Below, piece by piece: positions 33,636 to 45,600 of a stretch of 64,000 bases of DNA. Both the position numbers and the translations under genes were made by a program. Location: positions 3,472,001-3,536,000 of the forward strand of contig JAALGY010000033.1 of NCBI GenBank assembly GCA_032358165.1, written 5' to 3'. The notes below the pieces were generated by a model, which saw only the letters and a list, made by a program, of their open reading frames with translations, was not told the DNA's origin and did no database searches. Origin of the DNA: Diplosphaera chodatii (lineage: Eukaryota; Chlorophyta; Trebouxiophyceae; Prasiolales; Stichococcaceae). How positions within the stretch are numbered: position 1 is the stretch's first letter; every line of letters begins with the position of its first letter.

Positions 33636-36600
33636 ATGGAGCGCCGCAGCTGGGCAACGCAGTGGACGTTAGCTGTGTGCCTGCTGGCGCTCGCGGCCGG
33701 CCCGCCCAGGGCAGAGGGCCATGCTGCGCTGCAACGTCACCATCTCGGTGACCCGAGACCCAAGATGGGGCAGCGCAGCGCGGTCATCGGTCAGCACCCC
33801 CGCCAGCTGTTACAGAGCCGCTCTCGACTGCATGCAGCCGCGGTGGACGCCCAGCCGGTGCAGCAGCATGTGCTGGTGCGTGCTGACAGCTCACCATCCC
33901 AGTGCAAATAGCCCGCGGCTTGCAGCATTTTCAGTGGCTCACAGCGTCCATGCATGTGTCGGTGCTGCTTGTGTGAGCGATGTCAAGCAAGCAGAGCAGC
34001 TTGGCCAGCTTGCATGCTGGTGTCAGCGCGGCCCTGCCCGCCATCCTGGCGGCGCAGACCGTCATTCAAGTCAGTGGGTGCTCAATTATTTCCATCGGTA
34101 TGCTGCTGCAGACTATCGGCCAGGACCTCTTTGGAGAGTTCACGTGCCTGTCGCCGTGCTTCGGCGGGTACGAGTGCCTGTATCAGTCGGCATACCTGGC
34201 GCCCTGCAGCAGCCCTGACAGCCGCTGGCTGTGGGACAACGACACGCAGCACCTGCGGCTGCAGACGCAGCCCGACTTGTGCCTCACCATGTGCCCCACT
34301 CAGGTGAGGGCCAACCCGCAGGCCATGTGCCGCGCCACGGTGTGTGAACCTTTGCAGCGCGGCCCGATCACAGGCACTGCACTGGTCGGTGTGCATTATT
34401 TGGCCTAGGGAAGGGCACAAGCCTGTGCATTTCACTGACGCTGCTCGCCCTGTGCCCGCGCAGAACTCGACGGAGGGGCCGTGCGCGGTGCACAACCAGA
34501 TCCTGTCCAAGCTGGAGCAGCACGTGGGCGTGTACTGGGCAGGCTGCGCGGACTCGGACTTCCAGCAGTGGCGGCGGGCGCCCAAGCAGCAGTGGCGCAG
34601 CGCCGCGAACGAATACTGCCTCACCGCGGAGACGCAGTCGTGCGGCGACCTCAGCAGCTGCACCAACGCCTCCGCGCCCGTCGGCAACCAGCACTCCATC
34701 ATCGCGGGGCCGTGCGCGGAGACGCCCTCCACGGCGTGGGTGACGAACGACACGCTGGCCACGTCGCCCGCCCGGCCGGCGGCCGACCCGCCGGCGCCGA
34801 CGCTGCTGCCGCCCGCCCCGCTGTCTGAGGTGCGCCACCGCCCCTGCTGCTGTGTTGTGCAGTTCCATGATGGCTTCACCTGCTGATTGGTCTGCTGTGC
34901 AATTGGCAGCAGCATCACACTGGTAGGCTCAGCATGCAGGACACCTCTCACGCATGCTCATACGAACCTACAGTCGTGTGCTGGTAATGCGTTGAGGGTC
35001 ATCTCCCAAGCCACATGTCGCTGTCACACAGGCGCAGCAGCTGGCCACCTACCAGCTGGTGGCGGCGGGCATCCCGGGCACCCAGTGCCTGATCGCCGAG
35101 TACGCGACGGCCTGCAACCCGGGCGTGGACTCGGCGGTGTGCTCCTGGCACAACGCCGCGGTGCGGGGCTGCGACACCTACGCGACGGCCCCCCTGGGGC
35201 AGCACCCCGAGGACGTGTGGTTCAGCGCGTCCGGGGCCTCCGGGGCGGCCAGCTCGCTGCGGTGGGCCGGCGCGCCGCAGGTGGGCCTCCCATTCCGCTT
35301 CAGGCTGTCCTGCATGGCAGCGGCTTCTTGCTCTTTGCTCGCATCCAGCTGGGCGCTGCACCCTGGATGCGCTTGCTGATCACACTGGCGGTCAAGGGTG
35401 TGCAACTTGGCTGTCCTGCTGGGTGCTTTGTGGAGGGCAACCCATGCGCGGAACATGTTGCCTGCCGTGCTGCGCTTTGTCTGTTCTGGTGAAGCATGGC
35501 TGTGCCTCCGACATCGAGCATCTCGTTGTGTGACTTTGACATCAACATGTGGTCATGTGTTGAGCACATGGCACTTCAATGGGCCCAGGGGCACATCAGC
35601 CTTCCAAGCCCTCACGGCCTCACGAGCAAGGCAGATCATCAGGCAGGCAGACCAGGGACGCTGTGGTTTGTTGTGCAGGCGGATGGCTGCCTGGATGAGT
35701 GCCTTTCCGGGGTCATCACAGGCGCCTGTGCTTTTCCTGGTGTCAGCAGCAATGTTGGTACGTTCCGCCACCTCACAGCAGTCGCACAAGTATGCGAGTA
35801 CCGCCCTCAGCCTCACCACGTGCATCATGCCACCCATTGCTGGCCACGGCCATTATCTAGGCGGCAGCGTAAAGGTGTCTCAGGACCCCCGGCTGAGGGT
35901 GGAGTGCGGCTCTCTGTACTGCAGGGTGGAAGCAGTGCTCTGGCGCGAGCAACCAGCAGTGGGCCTTCAACACCACGGGCGCCCAGCGGCAGTCGCCCAC
36001 GCAGTCGCTGACGGCGGCCGCCACCGGCTCCAGGGCATGTTTGGGCTACGCGCCCATATGCGTCATGGATGGCCAGCCTCCCAGGCCCCTGTCGGTGCGT
36101 GCTCGCCCTGCCGACCAGCTCTGGATGCTTCTGCTGTGCGGGGAAAGCTGGACCGTTGAGGAGGACCTGCGTGCTATGGGATGCTGACTGTTGGAAGTGG
36201 CCGACCGTTGGACTTGCAGAGCACTCAAACTGTCTGTCGTTTATGTATAGGTGCTCACCACAGAGAACACCGTCATCCCCGACACCTGCTGGAACGCGCT
36301 GACCAACGACAGCCTGTCCTGGGCATCCAGCCCCATCAGCAACGACACCAACTTTGTGCGCATTTGGCCTGCTGTGCAACCGCTGCTGCACATCAACCGT
36401 CGACTGGCCTGTGACCTTGCTGTGCAGCGGGTGCTGTTTGGGAAGCAGCTGGTTTGATGCCTGCTGAGTGGTTCTGCCCGCAGGTGCCTGTGCTGAACAA
36501 TGTCCAGATGCAGTCCTGTGGCAGCGGCGCCGCTGGGTCCATGCAGCAGTGGACGCGCAACTATGTGCTGTCCAGCGGCACAGCAACCCTCGACACGATC

Positions 36601-39600
36601 CCACAGGTCCGCTGTTTCCTTCAAATTGCCACATCACTGGTCTCAGCTTACAAACCCGGCACAAGCCGTAGCTGTCAGCCCTTCAGCATGATCCTCAGCT
36701 CACGGTCTTCAGTGTGCAGCCCCCCGCGTGCAGGTGGATGTGCAGCTGACGCTGCGGCTGCAGGGGACGGCGCTGCTGCGCTTCGGGGCCGCAGCCGCGG
36801 ACGCGGTGCTGTCGGCGCTCACGCAGGAGGTGCCGGCGCTGGCGCAGCTGAACCCGCAGGTCCAGCAGGTCGGGCACTATGCGTGCCGGGACCCGCGCAC
36901 GCAGGGCATCGGCTGCCGCCTGTCGCCGCAGGAGCTCGCCAGCGGTGCGAGCTGTGCATGGAGCTTTCCTCGGCTGCTGGCACGACGGGCTCCTGGACAA
37001 TGCCCGCAGCTGTGTGTCAACGCATCCACATGCCATGAGCGCTGCAGTTGAAAGTTTCATGTGCGCTGAGGGGTGCTGGTGCGATCTGCAGCCGTTGGTG
37101 CGGGGGCAGCGCAGTACGAGGGCAAGCTGCAGCAGGTCATGTTCACAGCGGCGTTCACGGCGTCGGGCGCAGAGACAGGCAACATCATTGCCGACCTGCG
37201 GCAGACCTCGTCGGATGGTGCAGACTCCACCATCCGCGCTGCTCAGGCAGCACTGGCATCGGTGAGCAAATGCCTTTCATCAGCTTCTGCAACGTCAGCA
37301 TGTGGTTGCTGCCAGCTGGGGCCTATGACAGGGATGCATACCATGCTTGGTCTGCGCCTGTGCAGGGTCCTGATGTGGATGGGGTCGACTTCAGGAATCT
37401 CTCAGCATTTGACATCCTTGTGTCGGGGTTGGTTCCCTCATCCGGCACCGTGGTTGCTGCATCAGCAGCCTCCGCGTCTCAGCCCAGCAGCGGCGCGATC
37501 GCTGGCATCGTCATCGGTGCGCCTGCGCCATGCTCCTGGTTCCGCGCGTGCCCACTGCTGCGCTTGCATGACGATGAAACTCGAGACTTTCCGCGCCTTT
37601 GATGCTCACCGTCTTGCTGTTTCTGCAGGCGTCGTGCTGGGCGTGGTTCTGGTCGCAGTCTTGGTGTGGCTGTTCGTGGCGCGGCGGCGACGAACTCAGC
37701 AGTACCATGACGCCATGCTGCTGCCGTCCGTGGTGAGGGTGGCAAACGGAAAGCTCTGTTGTGGCGTCAGGCTTTTGCACCATGCAAGACCCAGGAGGCA
37801 CTGACTGCTGGGCGCCGCTCCATGGTCGAATGCTACCATGCCACCTCATGGTCAGAACCCTGATTTCTTTGAATGGCTCTGTGTGCAGAGCTACGACCCC
37901 AATGGCGGCACCTCGAAGCAGTCCACAGTCATGTTTGGCGGCAAGCCGGACATCTCCCGCATGTCCGTCTGGAGCGTGAAATGTGCGCCACTCGGCACCT
38001 TGGACCCGCTGCTATGCATTCCCATCTTAGGTCGTTTGCATGGCTGTTGGGTGCTGCGTTCAAACTAGTAGGCCACAATGCCAAGAGGGCGGCACAGCAG
38101 GCTTGAGCTACAATGCATAGCAGGCATGAGAGCCTTCACCGACATGTGCCTGCCCTCCAAAACATGCAGCCGGCAGCAGCCGCGGCATGCGCACCATGGG
38201 CAAGATGGACGCCAGCATCCAGGGCTGGTACATCGACCCCGCGGAGGTGTCCATCTGCAAGCGCCCCGAGGACGGCGAGGACTGGCTCCTGGGCACCGGC
38301 AGCTACGGCAAGGTGGGCAGCCCCCATCAGCAGCCGCACCCCCTTGCCCTGCCAGCTCAGCATTAGGTCGCCACTTTCGTTGGCGCCCAGGTAGTGGCGT
38401 CACTACAGCAGTGGCAGAGATGGCCGGGGAGAGCGCGTGCTGCGCGGGGCCCACCACCTGCACACCTGCTGTCTTGCTCAAACCCGCTGCTGATTTTGTG
38501 CTTAACCTCCGGCTTTGCGACCGCGCAGGTATACAAGGCGCTGCGGGGTGGGGTACAGGACGTCGCCGTCAAGGTGCTGCTGGCGACCGACGAGGAGCAG
38601 CTGCTGCAGTTCGAGAAGGTTCGGCTCGCATCTCAGCACCCCTTGCATGCTGCCCGCAAGCATCGCTGCATCCGCCAGCGTAGCTAGCTTGCAATATCTT
38701 GCTTGACACTGGGCTGCTATTGGATGTATGCGTATCACACTCTGTCCCGCCCTGCCACCCGCAGGAGATCGGCATCCTGAAGTCCATCAGCTACGACCGC
38801 AACATCGTGCAGTTCTACGGCGCGACCATGGTCGGCACCGAGCCCATGCTGCTGCTGGAGTACTGCGAGGGCGGCGACCTCAGGTGCGGCGCACACGCAT
38901 GGCTGCCACCATCCCGCATCGTGCTGGGTCGCCTCCCTGCTGTGAGGCTCGACGGGGTTGGACAGAATCCCAACTCCCGAACCACAACTCCAGTCGTTGC
39001 GAGCGTTGATGCTCTGAGCATGCTCAGCGTGCGCTTGCATGGCCTGATTTCCTGGGTGCGGCTGTCTGGCAGGGGCGCGCTGGCGGCGGACAACGCCGAG
39101 GCGGACATCGACGGCGAGCGGCAGCTGGGGTGGTACGCCTCGGGCCACAGGATCGCGCTGGACGTGGCGCGCGGCCTGTCCTTTCTGCACGGCATCAACG
39201 TGCGCCTGGCAGCAGCTCCATTGACTCAGAGTCTTTTCGACCTGGGTTGCTGGACTGTCAGCAGGCCCTGCGCCTGTAGCTGTGCACCCACTTTTGTATT
39301 TATTGGCAGGTGGCAGCACTAGATCCGCCCTCTGTGTTGTGCATCTGCTCGGCTTTCCAACTCACAGCAGATCCTGATGATCCGCCTCACGTACGCTGTT
39401 CACATGCAGGTCGTCCACTCGGACCTCAAGGCGCTGAACATCCTGCTGACGCGCGGGTGGGAGGTGGCCAAGATCGGCGACGTTGGCGTCGCACGCTTCA
39501 TGCACGCCAAGGATGGCTCCAATGAGGTCGCCATGGGCACCTTCGCCTACGCGGCACCAGAGACGCTGCTCGGCATCGACTCTGGCGTGAAGGTAGGATT

Positions 39601-42600
39601 CCTCGCAATGCCCGATGGCTGTTTCTCGACGTTGCCATGCATGTGCACAACAGTGTGTTGAGCATGACATCAACAATTCCTACAGGCAGTGCAGCCCTGG
39701 TATCAGCATCTTGCGCCTGGTGTCATCAATCAATTACATTCCACCAGATGGCTGCAAGCGGCAATAATTGCTTGTTCTGGTGCAGAGCGACATCTTCTCG
39801 TTTGGAGTGGTCCTCTGGGAGATTGTGACGGGCGGGTTTGCGACGCGGGGGCGGCTGCACCCGGCGGTCGTCCCCGAGCAGTGCCCGCAGACCATCGCCG
39901 ACCTGATCTCCGCCTGCATGCGGGTGCGTGGCCAGCCCCTGTACCCGGAGCTGCGGGCCGGCAGTTGCCAGCGCACGAGCGCACAGCCCGCAGTCTCAGT
40001 GATTTGTGCTGTGGTACATCGTGCTGCATGTGGCCACTTGATCATGTCGTCAGGAAGCTCAGATGACCTCAGGCAGACCTTCAGTTGTAGCACCAGCCTG
40101 CTGCAGCTTGCAGCCATTCACAGTTCAGTTCGTTGAGCACACTGGCGCCTGGCCCTGCAGCCGGACCCCGACGAGCGGCCGACGGCGCGGCAGGTGTTCG
40201 AGAGCATGCGCGACGCCGCCGCACCCATGAACGCCTGGCACGGCTCCGCCGACTGCCTGCACAACGGCGGCAGCTCCGAGTCCGCCGGCACCAGCAACCA
40301 TGCCAGCGGCCCGCTGCACCCCGTCCAGGAGGTGAGGGTTTAACCCAGGGGGCCCCCTGCAGCTGCCATCGGCGGGCGACTCTGGTGCATGGCACGACAC
40401 CCATGTTATTGGCGTCGCCAGCCTGTGTGAAGTTCGCCACAATGGCGTCGCTCTTTGCTACGTTGTTGTGCGAGGGTTGCTGGCGTGAGGCTGAAGGAAG
40501 CCTGACGGACAGTCAGGGAGTCAGTCGGGGAGTCGGTCAACACGATGATGTGGGGGCTGACATGCACTGACCCTGGTGGCGCAGGAGGGGGGCAGCCGCC
40601 CGATCGGGCCCTCGCCGCTGGGCGCCCGCCTGCCCAGCAACACCAGCGTGGTGTCCAGCCAGGTGCCGTGCTTTCCCCAAGCTTCGGCCGCTGCCGCTGC
40701 TCCCTTTGCGACTCCCTGTGAGGCACCAAGAGTCACGCTGAAGATGCTCAGGATACCGCCCACATCCATCCAAGTTCGTACAACAGGGCGGATAGTGCAG
40801 GACTGGATAGGGTCTCCTGACATGGGGTGTCTGACTTGCGACGATGCAGGGCGCTCAGGGCGGCACCGGCGGCACCGCTCGGTCGCAGGGCAGCCACGCC
40901 AGCAAGGCGAGCCGTCCCAGCACCCACATCGAGCGCTCCTCTGTCAGTGTGGGCGCAGCAGGTGAGCATAGGGTTCCCCCCTAGATCAGACGAGATCCGT
41001 CGGCATCTGCTGTGAGCAGCGATCGAAGCCGTCATGGCATGGTGCACCGGCGCATGCTTTCATCGGGCACTTGGCGCCGTCACTCCGCCGGCCCCTTTCC
41101 CTGTCACTGCTGCAAGCAGCCTGCTGCTGTATATACTCATCGGCCTGTCAGCTAGATTTTCAACTATCTGTGCCTGTGGTGCGCAGGCTCCTTCACGCGG
41201 CACTCGGGGCACGCGGCCATCCCGTCGCGGGACACGGCCCGGTGGCACCGCCACGCCGCCGTGGCGCGCTTCCGCGCCGAGAGCGCCCCGATCTTCGGGC
41301 CGTGGCCGGGCGCGCAGTCGGCCCTGCAGCGTGGCAACAGCAGCAGCAACATCCTCAGCCCCTCGCCCCGCAAGGTGCTGTTTGAGTTGCTTCTGTGGGT
41401 GTTCATCAAGTAGCTGGGAACCTTCTGATTAGCCCCCTGATGTTGGCGGTCTGTTGTTCAGTGTCCTGTCAGGCTGCAGTGCTGGTGCATGGAGCAATGC
41501 CGAGCTGCTGCACTGGCTGCAGGAGTGGACAAGCACGCTGCGGCCGACCATCAGCTGCGGCGCGCCGGGCGCAGCGTACAACGCGTACGCCGACTTCGAC
41601 GCGGCGCAGGGGCAGCAGATGCCGTTGCCGCAGCCGCTGCCCCTGGGGCAGCGCTCTGCTCTGTCCCCGCACCTGAAGACGCTGTCCAGCCCGGAGTGCG
41701 CGGCGGCCATGACGGCAGCGGCGGCCGCGGTGGCTGGCGGCCAGCGCCACCGCCACCAGCATGCGCACCATCACCGGCACCACCGCGCCGTGTCCGCTGA
41801 AATGATGCGGCCGGCGGCAGGGGAGCCCAGCGTGCGCGTGGCGAGCGCCTCCGCAGCCGAGCCGCGCAACCCCTTCAGCGATGCGCGGTATGCGCTGCAG
41901 ACCATGGCCCGGCTCCCCAGTATTTGGTGCTTCCCACTACATGTCTGCCTGGCATGTCCTCTCTGAATGCTGCAGGTGTCATGCTTCATGCGTCAACAGG
42001 CTGGTGGCCGCCCCTGCGATTGGCAGCATGCCGCCAGTGACTGACATTCATGGCTGCTGATGGTGTCACAGGTATCAGGAGCACCTCACCGGCGGGCTGC
42101 GGGCCGACTCGGACAACGTGCTGGCGCACGGCCACGGCGGCACGCCCCACGGCAGCAGCCTCGCCTCCGTCGGCAGCTGCAGCCCCGCCAGCGCGAGCCA
42201 GGCCGGCAGCAGCGGCTCCCCGCCAGGTGCCGACTGAGGGCTGGCCTGTCACCCGGCTGACAGCTCAGCTGCGGTCTGCTCATCATGCCACCGCTTTCGC
42301 ATGGCTGCCTCTCCAGAGCGCCAGCTTGTCAGGCTCCGCTGGCAGTAGGGCCCATGCCTGTGGGCGGACACTGATGTGCTGTTGCCTCGTCACGAGCAGG
42401 GACCGGGTCCCCGGGCGACGGCAGCGGCGGGTCGCGGCCCAGCGCCAGCCAGGGGGGGCGCGTGCAGCGGCGGCCGCCGCTGCCGCCCGCCAGCCCCAAC
42501 GCCCGGCAGAGCGCCGAGTGCGCCGCGTCGGGGGACAGCACGCCCGAGCGCAGGGTGCGTCAAGATTGATTCAATTTTGATCCACACGGGCCAGGGAGAC

Positions 42601-45600
42601 TGCAGTGTTTTGCGTCTGCCCTGGCTCAAACAGGTGACTGTGCGCAGCTGCACACACAGCACCCCGCGCCCGTAGTAGCTGTGTTTGAAGCTGTGGGGTC
42701 CTGGGCTGAGCTGCCCTGCATTGCCCTACACTGCTGCAGCGGCCGGAGCGCGGCGGCGAGGCCGCACGCGCGCCGCCCTCCCCGCCGGGCCTCGCCAGCC
42801 CCTACGCAGCCATCTACAGCCTCCCCATCGCCACGCCGTCCCAGGTGCGCCCCGAACAGCCGGCCGCCGTGCGTCTGCACCCTGCTGCCGGGCTCTGTGC
42901 AGTGCTGTCGGCGGCGTGTTTGGCAATGCTTGCAGTCCTGCACACTGTAGCAGTGACTCTGCAAGGGTTGTGATATGAGGGACAGTGGCTCGCCAAAGGC
43001 ACCCCGGCCTTTCTGGGAGGTAGTTGGCGGATCCGTGAGCTCCCGGCCTGCGCTGCAGAAGGGGCCGCCAAAGCTGCAGCGGCTGGATGAGCCCATGTAC
43101 AACAGCCCGCCCGCCGGCAACCCGTACATGACGTTCCTGGAGTCGCCCTCCAGCCACGACTTCCAGCGCGGCGAGGTGTGCCCGCCCGGACACACTTCAA
43201 CTGTGGCCACGCTGCTGGCAGCGCTTGCTGCAATGCAGACACCTCCGGCATCGTGAAGCACCGCATGCTGTGCTGTTGCCTTCAGTGAGACCATTGACGG
43301 CAGACAACTGGGGTGTGTTGGTGACACCCAGCCTGCGTCCGCCCTGCAGCGGATGCGGCCCTCGCCCGCCGCCTCGCCGGCGCACGGCGGCATGGTGGCC
43401 GCCGCCGTGGCCGGCTCCGTGGCGGCCGCCTCCGCCGGGCTGGCCGCCGCCGCCTCGGCGGTCTCCAGCCTGTGGTCGGAGCCCAGCCTCAACCCGGCGG
43501 CGGCGGACATCACCACCCCCGGCTTCAACGGCGCGGTCGTCGGCCCCAACCCCTTCGGCTCGGACGCGCAGCCGCCGGCCAACCCGTTTGCGGCGCCCGA
43601 CGTGCAGCGCGCCTCGCCGCCCAACCCCTTTGCGCAGCTGTCGGCCACGCGGCAGGGCTCCGCCTCGGCGGCCTCGCAGGGCTCCCTGTCCCCACAGGTG
43701 CTGTTTGGCCGCTGTATGCTGGCGTGCCTCAAGCTCTTGTTCCACTGCCACTATGCCCCTCTGCATTGAACCCAGCAGCTGCTTGCCATGCTTGACACCA
43801 CCACAGACATGTGCCACGTCAAAACATCATATCTGTGTTATGTTCCCTCACAGAGCTCAATGTCAGTGTCGCCGCGGCGGCCGCCCCCCAGCCCATACGC
43901 CAGCCTGTCGCTGCAGTCGGCGGATGAGTCGTCGGCAGATGGCAGCGGCCCGCTGGGCAGCAGGCACAGCGGCTCAGGCGCCCTTTCCGTGCAGTTCTCC
44001 ATGGCCAGTGCTGAGCAAGCACAGCAGCAGCAGCAGCTGCAGCCTGTGCCGCAACCGACTGTGGCACAGGAGGGGCGGTCCGGCAGCCTCAAGAACGGGG
44101 ACCGAGCGGTGTCGTTCGAGAACTGGAAGGTGCCAGAGCTGCTGGCGGCCAACAGCGGCAGGCAGGCGTCGCCGCCGCCATCGGCAGGCACATCGTCCGG
44201 CGGCTCGCCCCAGGGCTGGTCGCCAGGCTCGCCAAAGTCACGGCACGCGTCGCCGCCGCAGCTGCAGCCGCAGCCAGCAGCGGCGCCCGCCGCCGCCGGC
44301 CCCTACGCAGCCTTCGCAGCCGCCAGCGCGCAGCCCTGGTCCCACGAGTCGTCCCCGCCGCCGACGCCCAAGTTCGCGCAGCAGCCGGGCGCTGCGGCGC
44401 CGCCGGCGCTGCCTCGCGAGCTCATGGCCTTGCCCGGCGAGGTCGGGAAGCAGACGGGCGGCCGCGGCACTGCACGCGCGAAGTCAGCGCCCAAGAAGCC
44501 GCTGTCGCCGGCGCCCGGCGCGTGGCCGGGGTTCCAGCCCCAGCCGAGCCTGGGCGCGGCGTCCGTCCGCCGCTTCTCGGCGCCCAGCATCGCGCGCATG
44601 AGGCAGTCCCCAGGCCCAGCCATGGCCGCCGCCCACCCCATCTTCGTGCCGGAGTCCAGCCTCTGGGAGCCGGCCGCCGACACGGCGCTGCTGCAGGACA
44701 TCTGGCAGCGCTGGGGCACCAGACGGCCGGCGGCGGTGGCGGCGGCAGGGGACAGCGTCAGGACGGCCTCCTTTGCCACGCGCAGCACCCCGGAGCAGCC
44801 GCCCGGGGAGCAGGGGGACGAAGCGCGCAGGCAGGTGGAGCAGGCGTCGCCGCCGCCGCCGCTGCCGAGCCGCCCCAGCTTCGAGGACGTGACGCAGTTC
44901 GCGTACGAGGACGAGGGGCGGCAGCCCAGCGCGATCACGCGGCCCAAGTCCGAGGTGCAATTGGCGGCCGCCGCCGCGGGCGCCGCCGCCGCACTCGCTG
45001 CTGCCACCCGCGCCGCCAGCCCTGCAGCACCTGCAGCACCAGTGGGCGGCAGCAGTGTTGCCCCAAACACAGGCAGCGCAGCTCCACAGCAGCCGCAGCC
45101 GCCGCCGGCGGCAGCGGCCGCCGACGTGCAGCTGCCTGCGGTGCCGCCGGTGCAGCGGGGCGAGGGCATGGCGCAGCCGCCGCCCGTGGGTGATGCGGTC
45201 GCCGCCATCGGCAGCCCGGGCAGGCAGATCGTGCGGTCGGTGTCCCGGGGCAGCATCTCGCGGCCCAACCTGGGGCGGCCCTCGCTCGGCAGGTCGGGCT
45301 GCGACAGTGCCGTACTTCCAGCTACCTATAGCAACAGCAGCACAGCGCCAATGAGCATCTAGTCCTCCCGTGTGGTTTGACAAGGGCATCCTGCGTCATG
45401 TCGACCTCTAACATTGAACGCCTTGCCGGCCGTCCAGGTCGTCGCTGGGGCTCGCCTCGGTGTCCCGCCGCTCGGTGTCCCGCCCCCTGGCGCGGCCCCC
45501 GCTGCCGGCGGCCGTGGAGGCCGACGGCGATGTGCCTGCCTCCGGCGGCCCGCCCCGCAGCCCGTACGCCGACTTCACGGGGCCTCCCCCGCAGCTTGAG

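Noticed and set aside
43225..44601. 458-codon plus-strand frame rich in Arg, Pro and Ser
   Set aside because: Shadow frame of the receptor-kinase tail exons 43350-43697 and 43854-45292, whose phases fit the other frame.
44303..45268. 321-codon minus-strand frame
   Set aside because: Antisense of the long GC-rich tail exon, produced by GC-biased codon use.
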